Shown: one piece after another, positions 7,816 through 16,290 of the stretch
Layout of the letters: each line of letters opens with the position of its first letter
How positions within the stretch are numbered: the stretch's first letter is position 1
DNA from: JAKQDH01 sp029558835
GTDB taxonomy: Bacteria > Planctomycetota > Phycisphaerae > UBA1845
Length of the DNA: 64,000 nt
Assembly (NCBI GenBank): GCA_035356615.1
Contig: DAOQSN010000001.1
Location: forward strand, 1-64,000
Reading direction: 5' to 3'
The notes under the pieces: model-generated
What the model saw: only the letters and a program-made list of their open reading frames with translations
Told to the model about the DNA's origin: nothing
Database searches by the model: none
Position numbers and translations under genes: made by a program

Positions 7816-8925
7816 CTAGCTCGCCGTTGGTTCCTGTCGTCCCGTCCCGCGCGCTGGAGCACCCCCAGCCGATGACGACAGCCGTAGAGGCGGGCTTTCC
7901 GCCACTGGAGCCGACGAATGGGTCCACCCTTGCGACAGGATATCCTCCCGAATCGCCTGCTGCCCCGGCTGAAGTGACTGAAGAGTGAACCGCCGGCACG
8001 TCGCTTGCTTGCTCGATAAGCGGTCGCTTTCGATCATGACGTGAACAAGCGTGTACTCACGGGTAGCGCCAGGCTGCATCTGCGTCTCCCGGGCGAGGTC
8101 GGCGGCGGGGTTGAAATGGGCTAGGTTGTCGAACTCCGCCTCGAAGTCCTTGTACAAGTCCCACATGCAGGACTCCAGACCCGGTGGCAGCTCGTCGAGC
8201 ACTTTCAGCCGAAGATCGTTCTTGGCCTCTTTCCGATTGATCGGGTGACCGTGGAAGTAGAGCTTCGACGCCATGTTCTCTACGATGTCGTTGAGGGTGT
8301 GATCATCAGCGTCCTTCATGTGCGTGCGAAGGATCTTCTTGGCGATCATCCGGGATTGAAGCAGGAACCGCTCGACATTACCGATCGCTAAAGGGTGGAT
8401 CTTCTGGGCGAGAATCTCAATGGTCTTGACGAGTTCGTCCTCGTGAGTGATCCCGACAGTCGACTTCACGAAGTCGACATAGGCGCGCAGATCCTCAACA
8501 CTGATCCCGAGGCGCCTGCCTGTGCCCTGTTCAACTGGATTGAACTCGTTTGACACCGTCGGATCGATCGGTCCAAGTTCGGCGAAGGGATGCATCACGA
8601 TCTCATCGGCGCCCAGCGCCAGGAGGGATGCAGCGCTGTATGCTCGGTAGGGCACGAGTACGCAGAAGGCCTTGGCGAACTCCCTGAAGAGAGACGCCAG
8701 GCGCCAGGGTACCGTCCCGCTGCCGCCGTTGCTGCAGAGGAAGACGTCGAGTTTCTCGATCGGGCGGGTTGGGAGCAGAAGCAGGTGGTCGAAGAACACC
8801 CTGACGGCGTCGTCAGCCATAGCCGTGGGTACGTTGGGCCGCAGGCTTGTGAGGTAGCAGATCACGACGGAGCCGCGCAGCTCCTGGATACGCTGAATGA
8901 GTGGGATGCGGTTTGCGAACGCCAT
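7816..8925 (-). CDS. SDH-type serine protease, ClpP/crotonase fold (serine dehydrogenase proteinase family)
   Basis: The protein has 369 residues, of which the first ~290 match the SDH_sah family. VVICYLTSLRP is followed by the oxyanion-type loop LCSNGGSGTVPW (about residue 62-76), the catalytic-Ser segment YRAYSAASLLALGADEI (about 95-112) and the ELGPIDPTV strand. These are the hallmarks of membrane-linked or cytosolic ClpP-fold peptidases related to signal-peptide peptidase SppA. The last ~50 residues are Ser/Pro/Gly-rich and may be read-through of decayed DNA. AAGGAG lies 10 bases upstream of the ATG. The gene lies alone between REP-like repeats. Similar proteins are often found in defence or accessory islands, but that link is inference. 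Confidence 0.75.
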   Translation of the reverse strand: MAFANRIPLIQRIQELRGSVVICYLTSLRPNVPTAMADDAVRVFFDHLLLLPTRPIEKLDVFLCSNGGSGTVPWRLASLFREFAKAFCVLVPYRAYSAASLLALGADEIVMHPFAELGPIDPTVSNEFNPVEQGTGRRLGISVEDLRAYVDFVKSTVGITHEDELVKTIEILAQKIHPLAIGNVERFLLQSRMIAKKILRTHMKDADDHTLNDIVENMASKLYFHGHPINRKEAKNDLRLKVLDELPPGLESCMWDLYKDFEAEFDNLAHFNPAADLARETQMQPGATREYTLVHVMIESDRLSSKQATCRRFTLQSLQPGQQAIREDILSQGWTHSSAPVAESPPLRLSSSAGGAPARGTGRQEPTAS

Positions 8926-9152
8926 GGACTTGATTCTCCTTCGTCGTGTCCTGGGTCCCCCTATCCCCGGAGCCCGCCGTCGCGTGAGCGGAGCCTGCTC
9001 ATCGTTGTTGGCAGCAGCATCTCAGGCGCGTCCTACGTCGCGACGACGCGGGTCCTAGGCCAGGGGTGGCCAGGCACTGCGTGACGCCGGTAACCACATG
9101 CGCATTGTAGAGGCTTGTCCACTCCTTGGACAGACCCCCCGCGCCAACAACA

Positions 9153-9203
9153 GAAGGTGTCAGGACGAATTCCCTGCCGTTAGGGAATCGCCCTGACACC
9201 TTC
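9153..9203. repeat. REP-like palindrome (GGTGTCAGG core), variant 2
   Basis: The left arm 9153-9175 and right arm 9182-9203 are near-perfect inverted copies (GAAGGTGTCAGG at one end, CCTGACACCTTC at the other), with one mismatch, one indel and a 6-base loop. It lies 26 bases after the flotillin stop and could also end transcription of that gene. Confidence 0.75.
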
Positions 9204-9228
9204 TCCTTCGACCCATGTGCCCTCCTGG

Positions 9229-10737
9229 TTATCCCCCGGTTGACCTTCTGCCACTGGGTGGCGCAGAGGGCGGCGGCGGCGCGGAGTGACCGGCTGCGCC
9301 GCTGCGCAGTTGCGGCAAGGCGCGGATCAGTTCGGCCAGGTCTACGCCGGAGAGGGACTGAATCACCGGCGGGAGCTGCGCGATGATCTCGGCGATGTCT
9401 TTGGTGACCTTGCTCGCGCCGGCCGAGCTGTCGCCGCCGGTCGAGACGATGGTGATCTTGTCGGTCTTGCCCAGCGGTTCGGCGATGGCGCGGGCGAGCT
9501 CGGGCAGGCCGTTGACGACCATCTGAATGACGGCCGCCTGGTTGTACTCCTGCCATGCCTGGGCCTTGCTGTCCATCGCCTTGGCCTCGGCCTGACCCTT
9601 GAGCTGGATGATCTCGGCTTCCGCCTGGCCGCGAGCGCGGATGGCCTCGCCTTCGCCCTGCCCGAGCAGCTTCTTGGCGGTGCCCTCGCCCTCCGCTTCC
9701 GCTTGCAGGCGGCACCGGCTGGCCTGCGCCAGCGTCTCGATGCGATAGCGCTCGGCGTCGGCCGGGGCGTTGATCGTTGCGCTTAGCTCCTTCTGCTTCC
9801 GCAGAATCTCCTTCTCCTGCACCTCGATGAGCTTCTCGCGCTGGATGACCTGGACCTGCACCTCCTCGGCCATGACGAGCTGGGCGGTCTTGTTCTTCTG
9901 CAACTCATACGCCAGATCGGCCTCGGCCTTCTTGGCGTTGACGGCCCCCTGGTAGCTCGCCTGCTTGGCCTCGAAGTCGCGCTGCGCCTCGGCGATTTTC
10001 GTGTTGGCGACGAACTCCGCCTCCCGGCCAAGCTGATTCGCCTGGGCGGACTTGATGTCTGAGTCGCGCTTCGCCTCGGCCTCGGCGATGGCGGCGTCGC
10101 GCTTGACCTGGGCGACGCGCGGCCGGCCCAGGGCGTCGAGGTACCCCTCGTCGTCCTGAATGTCGCGCATCGTGAAGCTGTCGATGGAGAGGCCCATGTT
10201 GGCCAGGTCGTTGGCGGCCACCTCCTGCACCTTGCCGGCGAACGCGTCGCGGTCCTTGTAAATCTGCTCGACCGTCAGCGTGCCCACGATCGCCCGCAGG
10301 TGCCCCTCCAGTGTCTGCCGGGCGACTTCCATGACCTGGGCCACCGGCATGGACATGAAGCGCTCGCCGGCGGTGGCGATGCTCACGTCGTCGCCCTTGA
10401 TCTTGACCTGGGCGACGCCGTCCACGCTGATGGCCACGCCGGTGCTGGTGTAGACCTTCTTCGTGTTGACGTCGATGGTCATCAACTCGAGCGACAGTTC
10501 CTCCGCCCGTTCGAGGATGGGGATGACGATGGTGCCGCCGCCCTTGCGGATGCGGAACCCCGGCGCCCCGGCCGTCTTGCCGCCCCGGCCGTAGACGATC
10601 AGCGCCCGGTTGGGCCCCACCCGCCGGTAGCGCGTGGCACAAATCCAGGTGAAGAAAAAGAGGACCGCCAGCGCGATGAGAGCAGTGATCCAGGTGCTCG
10701 ACACCGGTACCTGCGCCAACAACAGCAACGCATTCAT
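9229..10737 (-). CDS. floT: Flotillin-family membrane-scaffold protein
   Basis: The protein has 502 residues. It has an N-terminal transmembrane segment (WITALIALAVLFFFTWI, about residues 16-32), an SPFH/band-7 domain (ALIVYGRGGK, LMTIDVNTKKVYTSTGVAISVDGVAQVKI, SFTMRDIQDDEGYLDALGRP), and a long Ala/Glu/Lys/Gln-rich coiled coil (about 200-400) with the AEAE repeats of flotillins. It ends in a Pro/Ser-rich tail. Flotillins scaffold functional membrane microdomains. The adjacent upstream NfeD-family gene on the same strand is the usual partner (YuaF-YuaG in Bacillus). The two genes likely form one operon, with about 170 bases of repeat DNA between them. Confidence 0.95.
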   Translation of the reverse strand: MNALLLLAQVPVSSTWITALIALAVLFFFTWICATRYRRVGPNRALIVYGRGGKTAGAPGFRIRKGGGTIVIPILERAEELSLELMTIDVNTKKVYTSTGVAISVDGVAQVKIKGDDVSIATAGERFMSMPVAQVMEVARQTLEGHLRAIVGTLTVEQIYKDRDAFAGKVQEVAANDLANMGLSIDSFTMRDIQDDEGYLDALGRPRVAQVKRDAAIAEAEAKRDSDIKSAQANQLGREAEFVANTKIAEAQRDFEAKQASYQGAVNAKKAEADLAYELQKNKTAQLVMAEEVQVQVIQREKLIEVQEKEILRKQKELSATINAPADAERYRIETLAQASRCRLQAEAEGEGTAKKLLGQGEGEAIRARGQAEAEIIQLKGQAEAKAMDSKAQAWQEYNQAAVIQMVVNGLPELARAIAEPLGKTDKITIVSTGGDSSAGASKVTKDIAEIIAQLPPVIQSLSGVDLAELIRALPQLRSGAAGHSAPPPPSAPPSGRRSTGG

Positions 10738-10780
10738 GTCGCTCCTCCCGATTGGCTTCCAAGAACCCCTGATACAACCC

Positions 10781-10870
10781 CCCTCCCTTTCAGGGAAGGG
10801 TCGGGGGAGGGTTGAATCGCCGCGGACTCCCTCCTCACCCTGCCCTCTCCCCCCGGCGGGAGAGGGGTCC
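10781..10870. repeat. Dispersed palindromic repeat A, two adjacent copies
   Basis: Copy one (10781-10813) pairs CCCTCCCTTT with GGGAAGGG. Copy two (about 10832-10870) has the family core CTCACCCTGCCCTCTCC and GGGAGAGGGG. The same core occurs at least nine more times in this window. Here it sits between the NfeD and flotillin genes. Confidence 0.75.
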
Positions 10871-10904
10871 TGTCAGGCGCTACCAGCCCGGCCTTGCGCC
10901 GGCT

Positions 10905-11681
10905 TCACCCAGGTCGCTCCGCCGGCAGCGGAGCCACCAGGAAAGTCGTGCCCGCGCGCCGTCGGATGACGACGCGCGTCCCGCGTGCCAGCTCGCAGCC
11001 CGCGTCGCTGCGGGCGGCGGCGTTGTACCGCGCCCCGCGGACCACGTACGCGATCTCGCCGGCCCCGCTCGCCGGGATCGGCGTGATCACTTCGGCTTCC
11101 AGCCCGATCAGCTCGAACGCGCTCGGCGAGCTGGTCCGCTCCGCCCGCGCGAAAACCCGGTTGAAAATCCACATCAGCATCCAGGTGACCGCCCACGCCA
11201 GCCCGATCGCCAGAATCAGCGACTGGTATCCAAGGCTCAGCGGCGGCCGCACCGTTGCCCACCCGGCAAGACCGAAGCAGGCTAGGAACATCGCAATGAT
11301 CAGCGGGCTGAGCGGCCCGAACACCCGCGGGCCGATCACCTGCCCCGCGTGGGCATGCCCGTCCGCGGCATGACCGTGGCCGCCGTGGTCATGGCCGTGC
11401 CCGCCCGCGACGTGCCCAAACCCGCCGAGGTCATGTCCGTGACCGCTTACGTCGGCGTGGACATCGCCGCCCGCGTCGAGCTCGTGTCCGCCGGCGGCGT
11501 CGAAGTCATGCCCCCCGGCGTCGATCTCGTGACCAGCCTCACCGCCGCCGCCGATCTGGCCCAGCAGAAACGCGATCACGACGTACCCGCCGCCGATGAT
11601 GGCCGCAAACAGGTATACGTCGATGAGCCCAAAGGCCAGGATCGGCAATGACCACGTGCATGTGGGGTCGATGGTTGCCAT
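10905..11681 (-). CDS. NfeD-family membrane protein with a His-rich loop, flotillin partner
   Basis: The protein has 258 residues. It has an N-terminal membrane segment (about 12-40), then an unusual Gly/His/Asp-rich insert at about residues 44-115 with 14 His (GHGHDHGGHGH). Two to three further membrane segments follow (about 124-175), and then an OB-fold NfeD C-domain (FELIGLEAEVITPIPASGAGEI). NfeD proteins such as YuaF assemble with flotillins. The His-rich loop would lie between membrane segments and could bind divalent metal; this is inference from composition. The gene is upstream of flotillin on the same strand. Confidence 0.85.
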   Translation of the reverse strand: MATIDPTCTWSLPILAFGLIDVYLFAAIIGGGYVVIAFLLGQIGGGGEAGHEIDAGGHDFDAAGGHELDAGGDVHADVSGHGHDLGGFGHVAGGHGHDHGGHGHAADGHAHAGQVIGPRVFGPLSPLIIAMFLACFGLAGWATVRPPLSLGYQSLILAIGLAWAVTWMLMWIFNRVFARAERTSSPSAFELIGLEAEVITPIPASGAGEIAYVVRGARYNAAARSDAGCELARGTRVVIRRRAGTTFLVAPLPAERPG

Positions 11682-12370
11682 GACACGCCCCCTTTACCAG
11701 ATGCCCTTGCCGCCCGAGAGTATAACGTGACGCTGGCGGTTTGCACCTATTATAATGCCACCCCTTGTTTGGAAGAGTACCGTCAGTCGCCCAGGCGGGC
11801 GGGGCAGCACGGGGGCAAGATGGGTCGGTTTGGGTCTTTCGGCACGTACCGGGCGTTGTCTCCCGTGGGTGACCGCACGCGGACGCCCGGCGCGGGGTCT
11901 ACCCGTTCCACGTCGGCCGCGGGGTGCTGACCCAACTTCGTCAACGAGCCGCTGGCACCACCGGCTCCAGATGTGTAGAACAACAAGAGCGTGAACCCCT
12001 GGAAGCCGAGGAGCCGTGAAGGCCACCAAGCCCTAGCGCGGCGGCAGGCGGCTACCCGGGTCGCCGCAGGACGCACGCCGCTGCCGCGCCGCTGGGGCCG
12101 GCAAGGGAAGTCAAGGTGCCTCGTTACCAGGGGTTGACAGCCCGTAGCTGTCCAGCGTGCGAGCCATGCCCTCACCCGCCGCAGGAGAGGGAGGGCAGGT
12201 ATCGGGGCTGCAGAGGCATGCTTACCGGCGACGGCAGTCGCGCGACAGCATGGCACCGACAACGCCGAAAACGCTAAGCACGTACAGGTCCGGCGGACCT
12301 GGACCACCCGGCGGAGGGTGAGGGCACGGGGCTGACGCTACGCGCATACTCGCGGATGGTGGTAGCCTTC
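11682..12370. other. Intergenic region upstream of the O-antigen-ligase-like gene
   Basis: About 690 bases lie between divergent genes. It holds an AT-rich stretch with TATAAT-like boxes near 11735-11760 and a composite repeat at about 12167-12288. No coding sequence is recognised. Confidence 0.5.
12167..12288. repeat. Composite repeat: family A plus family B
   Basis: The family A part is CCCTCACCCGCCGCAGGAGAG (about 12169-12190). The family B part (about 12216-12288) contains GCTTACCGGCGACGGCAGTC, an AGCATGGCACC box and a CTAAGCACGTAC end. An inverted relative of the B part lies at 37917-37990, and a third copy at 15018-15072, each next to an A copy. Confidence 0.6.
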
Positions 12371-14761
12371 ATGGCGGTGCGGATTCTGGAAACCGGTGCT
12401 CGGCTGATTCTCCTCGTACTGGTGGGGCTGCGGCCCCTCGTGGCCGAGACCTACGACAGCGCGCCGAGCATGTTCGCCGGCGCCCTCGAAGGGCTCAGCG
12501 ACCCGACGCCGGTGCGCACCTGGATGCTCGACCTGCTGATCGTGGCCAGCGGGTCGGTCGTGGCGCTCACGCGAGTCCTGCGTCCCGTCGGCGGGTTCCG
12601 GCGGACGGGGCTGGAAGTGGGGCTCATCCTGCTCGTGGTCGCGTCCGCGGTATCCTCGCTGGCGGCCGGGAACCAGCGGCTGGCGATCAACGCGTCGTTC
12701 GACTGGCTTTGCTATCCGGTGCTGGCGATCCTGCTGGCACAAGTACTGGGCACGCGGTTTCACCGGCGGTTGCTGCTGGCCGTCGTGCTGGCGTCGTCGG
12801 CCGTCCAGGCAGTCGAGTGCGTGGACCAGTACTTCTTCAGCTTCGAGAACACGCGGGCGTTCTACGAGAGCAACAAAGCCGAGTTCTGGGCCAAACAGGG
12901 GGTGCCGCTCGATGCGCCGCAGGTCGAGTTGTACGAACGCCGGCTGCTGGCGCGGGATGCGCAGGGGAGTTTCGGCCACCCAGCGGTGGCGGGGTCATAC
13001 CTCGTGCTGTGCGCGTGGGTGGCAGGGGCCGTCGGTCTGAGCAGCTTGCGGGCCGGAGCGAGTCTCGCCGCGAGACTGCGGGGCGGCACCGGGCTGGCGT
13101 TCGCGGGTTTCCTCATCTTCGCGGCCTGCCTGACGGGCAGTCGCGGAGCACTCCTGGCCGCGGCGGCGGGGGCGGTTGTCGCGGTCGTGCTTTGGGCGAG
13201 TTGGCGCTGGGTGATGACCCACCGCGCGCGCGTGTGGGCGATCGGCTGGACGTGCGTGGCACTGGGGGTGGCGGCCGGGGTGGGTCACGGCCTGTGGCAC
13301 GGTTCGTTACCGGGCCCATCGCTGGCGTTCCGCTGGGAGTACTGGACCAACTCGGCGCGCATGATTGCCGACTATCCGATCACGGGTGTGGGCAGGGAAA
13401 ACTTCGGCCGGCACTACTTGCAGTACAAGCCCATCGAGAGCCCGGAGGAGATTCAGAATCCGCACAACCTGTTCGTGCAGGCGACGGCCGAGTGGGGCGT
13501 GGTCGGGCTGGCCGGCATCCTGGCGATGCTCATCGGCGGGTCGCGCGTGCAGGCGGGCGTGCCGCGGCGTCTTGATGCCGCTGGGGCTGCTGACAGGACC
13601 GCGCCTGCTTTCAGCGCGGGGAAGGGGGAGCAACGAGCCGCGATGCCTGCCCCCCCCACCCCGCCTTCTCCCTCCGGAAGGAGAGGGGTTGCGCCGGGTG
13701 GAGACGATGCCGGACACGCTTGGGTTTGGGGGCTGGTTGTAGGTGCCGCGGTGGTGGGGCTGCGCCTGCTGCTGCTGGGGACGAAGGACTTCAACTACCT
13801 CTACGCCACGGGCGTCATCACCGCGCTGGCGTGGCTGGGCGGGTATGCGCTGTTTGCCCCGCGCGCGGCCGAAGGCGAGACGCATTCGCCGGAGGCGCGA
13901 CCGGCGGGAACGCCCAGTCTGATCTGCTGCGGCGTGGGGATCGGGCTGCTGGCGTTCCTGCTGCACGAGCTGATCAACTTCGCGCTGTTCGTGCCGGGTG
14001 CGGCCACCACGTGCTTCGCGTTGTTCGGATGCCTCGCGGCCACGACGGGCCGGGCACGCGCGACGGCAGAGCCGAAGCGTCACGTGCAGACCGTGTGGGT
14101 CGTGGTCGCGGTGCTGCTGCCCGTCGGGACGTGGGGCTTCGGGGTGTCGCCGGTGGATCGGTGTGTGACCATTCTGGAGTACGCCCGCGCGAGTCAATCC
14201 GATTCCGTGCACGGGCCTCCGTCGCGGCAACCGGCGCACGCGCTGTTCCGGATGGCCGGCTTTCTGGATCGCCGCGATCCGACGCCGGCTGCCGAAGAGG
14301 CGGATTGGCTGCTCTCGCTTCCGGCCGAGCGGGCGCAGTGGCGTGTGGAAGCGTTAGCGGAGGCGACCGAGTCCATCGAGGAAGCCATCGCGCGTGACCC
14401 GTGGCACGCGTCGCTGCGCCGGCTGCAGGCTCGGATATTCCTTGCCCGGGCGGAGGTGGCGCGGGATGGAGGCCTGTATGAAGCTGCGGTCGCGGCCGCC
14501 CGCGAGGCGCTGCGACTCTACCCGCAGGACCCGACGGGACTGGTGCTGGTCGGCGATTGCGAGCTGGCAGCCGGGCAGGCGCTGAACTCGACCCCGCACC
14601 TGGAGGCGGCTCTCAAGGCCTATCAGGAGTCGCTCGCCCTGGATGCGCGGCGTCCGGCTTGGGAGGTGATCCGGCGTTTCTCGCCCCGGATGCAGGCGGA
14701 GATCGAGGCGCGGATCGAAACGGTGCGCACGCTGCTCGACGAGCGCACGCCCAGGCCGTGA
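12371..14761 (+). CDS. O-antigen ligase/polymerase-like membrane protein with C-terminal helical repeats
   Basis: This is a polytopic protein of about 796 residues; an in-frame ATG at 12356 is an alternative start. Many membrane segments are visible (for example LEVGLILLVVASAVSSLAAG and WMLDLLIVASGSVVAL). Near residue 310-340 a large loop carries the Wzy/WaaL-type motif PITGVGRENFGRHYLQYK followed by EEIQNPHNLFVQATAEWGV. The C-terminal ~200 residues (from about 610) are soluble and TPR-like (AEVARDGGLYEAAVAAAREA, LRLYPQDPTGLVLVGDCELA). The family joins or polymerises surface glycans at the cytoplasmic membrane. At about 13560-13715 an in-frame Pro/Ser/Gly-rich insert, formed by a family A repeat, separates two membrane segments. 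It lies in the same window as other polysaccharide genes. Confidence 0.85.
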   Translation: MAVRILETGARLILLVLVGLRPLVAETYDSAPSMFAGALEGLSDPTPVRTWMLDLLIVASGSVVALTRVLRPVGGFRRTGLEVGLILLVVASAVSSLAAGNQRLAINASFDWLCYPVLAILLAQVLGTRFHRRLLLAVVLASSAVQAVECVDQYFFSFENTRAFYESNKAEFWAKQGVPLDAPQVELYERRLLARDAQGSFGHPAVAGSYLVLCAWVAGAVGLSSLRAGASLAARLRGGTGLAFAGFLIFAACLTGSRGALLAAAAGAVVAVVLWASWRWVMTHRARVWAIGWTCVALGVAAGVGHGLWHGSLPGPSLAFRWEYWTNSARMIADYPITGVGRENFGRHYLQYKPIESPEEIQNPHNLFVQATAEWGVVGLAGILAMLIGGSRVQAGVPRRLDAAGAADRTAPAFSAGKGEQRAAMPAPPTPPSPSGRRGVAPGGDDAGHAWVWGLVVGAAVVGLRLLLLGTKDFNYLYATGVITALAWLGGYALFAPRAAEGETHSPEARPAGTPSLICCGVGIGLLAFLLHELINFALFVPGAATTCFALFGCLAATTGRARATAEPKRHVQTVWVVVAVLLPVGTWGFGVSPVDRCVTILEYARASQSDSVHGPPSRQPAHALFRMAGFLDRRDPTPAAEEADWLLSLPAERAQWRVEALAEATESIEEAIARDPWHASLRRLQARIFLARAEVARDGGLYEAAVAAAREALRLYPQDPTGLVLVGDCELAAGQALNSTPHLEAALKAYQESLALDARRPAWEVIRRFSPRMQAEIEARIETVRTLLDERTPRP
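13649..13702 (+). repeat. Family A palindrome inserted in frame within the O-antigen-ligase-like gene
   Basis: Bases CCCCACCCCGCCTTCTCCCT then CCGG then AAGGAGAGGGG form the family palindrome inside the coding sequence. It encodes a loop rich in Pro, Ser, Gly and Arg. The frame is kept, and membrane segments resume right after (WVWGLVVGAAVVGLRLLLL). Confidence 0.65.
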
Positions 14762-15171
14762 GTTCATGCGGTTCCGCCGCCGAGTTCGCCCGCGGCGCAT
14801 CCCCCGGGGGCATCCGGCGGCAAGCGCAGGTTCCCCGCCGCGGAGCGCCGGCCTATAATCCGACCGGAAGGCGAAGTCCGCTGCTCAGAGCCGGGGGCTG
14901 CGTGCGCTCACGGGGCGGAGGCGTGGGGCGTTCGGCAGTTGACCCCTGTCCCTCGCAGGGAGAGGGGCGGGAGTGAGGGTGGAGGAGGCGAGGACGCGAC
15001 CCTGGGGCGGGAGCCTGCGTACCCGCGACCGCCGTCGCGGGGCAAGCACGGCACGCTCATCGCCGTACAGGCTGGACACGGTCGGCGCCCGCTGCTCCGA
15101 TGGTTGGATCCGGGCCGGCGGCGTTGGACGCGTGGGTGTCCCACGTGCCCTGACGACAGCGAGGTGAAGTC
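14762..15171. other. Intergenic region upstream of the DUF6599 operon
   Basis: About 410 bases. It contains a TATAAT box at 14853-14858 that may belong to the operon promoter, and a composite A+B repeat at 14941-15072. No gene is seen. Confidence 0.45.
14941..15072. repeat. Composite repeat: family A plus family B
   Basis: The family A part pairs CCCCTGTCCCT with AGGGAGAGGGG (14942-14968) and continues GGGAGTGAGGG. The family B part (15018-15072) contains TACCCGCGACCGCCGTCGCG, then GCAAGCACGGCA and a CCGTACAGG end. Confidence 0.6.
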
Positions 15172-16290
15172 ATGGCCGTTCGACGCCACGGCAGGACATA
15201 CCAACGCGAGACGGTCGGCATGACCGAGCAGATCGTCGCGGTCGTCATCCTGGGCCTGCTCGGGACGATCGTCGTGGCGTTCTTGGCGACGGGCTTCCGG
15301 CCGGGGCCCGCCTTGTTCGCCTCCCAACTCGCCGGCGACGAAGCCGTGCCCGCCTCGACAACAACAACCGTCACGCCCGCGTCACCGGACGCCACCCCCC
15401 CGCCGCCCGGTCCGACGACCGCCACTGCCCTACCGGCGCCACCGACGTCGCCCGACACGACGGCGGGCACCGGTCCGCCGTTCCCCGCTGTGCTTGACAC
15501 GGATTGGCTGCCGCCCACCAATGCTGCCACCTACACGGCCGATGATTTGTGGGAGAAGATCAACGGCCGGGCGGACCTCTACCTGGCATTCCACGTGGCG
15601 CGGTTGTGGTTCGGGACCTACCGACGGTCCAGCGACCCGGACGCGGCGCTCGACGTGTACCGGTATGACATGGGTTCGCCCGAGAACGCCTTCGGCATCT
15701 ACCAGGCGGAATCCGGCGGGGACGTCGAGGCGGTAGACGTGGGACGCGAGGCATACGTCGCCGGCGGCAGCGTGATCTTCTGGAAGGGCAACCACTACGT
15801 CCGCGTCGAAGCACCCGACGAGAGCGACGCATACGCCCAGGGGGCGCTGGCCGTCGCGCGGGCGCTGGCGGACGCGCTCCTCGACGACGGGCAACCCCTG
15901 TGGGCGGAGAGCTTGCTACCGTCCGCCGGGCGCGTGCCCCGCTCCCTTGCGTATCAGACGGGCGCGGCGTTCGGCCTCGATTCCCTCGGCGAGGTGTTCC
16001 ACGGGCGTTACGAACGTGAGGGAACCACCTTCGTACTGTTCATCCATCGCGCCACCAGCCCCCAGGAGGCGCAGGGTCTATACGAGGGGCACCGGGCATC
16101 CCTGCGCCAGCTCGGGATCCTGCAGGACGGAAGTACCGAGTCGCCCGGCTTGCTGCTGGTGGAGGCGCCCGACGGCAGGTTCGAGGCGGTTTTTGTTCAC
16201 GGTACGTATGTGGCCGGGGTACTGGAGGCCGGGAGTGCCGCCGCGGCAGCCGAGGCCGCCCGGTGGTTTCGCACCCAGCTTGCACAATGA
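15172..16290 (+). CDS. DUF6599-family secreted or membrane-anchored protein
   Basis: The protein has 372 residues; GAGGTGA lies just before the ATG. A single N-terminal membrane segment (TEQIVAVVILGLLGTIVVAFL, about residues 18-38) is followed by a Thr/Pro/Ala-rich linker (about 60-108). A globular domain follows with the DUF6599 pattern: DDLWEKINGRADLYLAF, VYRYDMGSPENAFGIYQAES, GNHYVRVEA. The function of the domain is unknown. It is the first gene of a tight operon: its TGA overlaps the ATG of the Tat-exported DUF362 gene, and a multi-cluster iron-sulfur membrane protein follows. The domain probably works outside the membrane in the same redox process. Confidence 0.8.
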   Translation: MAVRRHGRTYQRETVGMTEQIVAVVILGLLGTIVVAFLATGFRPGPALFASQLAGDEAVPASTTTTVTPASPDATPPPPGPTTATALPAPPTSPDTTAGTGPPFPAVLDTDWLPPTNAATYTADDLWEKINGRADLYLAFHVARLWFGTYRRSSDPDAALDVYRYDMGSPENAFGIYQAESGGDVEAVDVGREAYVAGGSVIFWKGNHYVRVEAPDESDAYAQGALAVARALADALLDDGQPLWAESLLPSAGRVPRSLAYQTGAAFGLDSLGEVFHGRYEREGTTFVLFIHRATSPQEAQGLYEGHRASLRQLGILQDGSTESPGLLLVEAPDGRFEAVFVHGTYVAGVLEAGSAAAAAEAARWFRTQLAQ

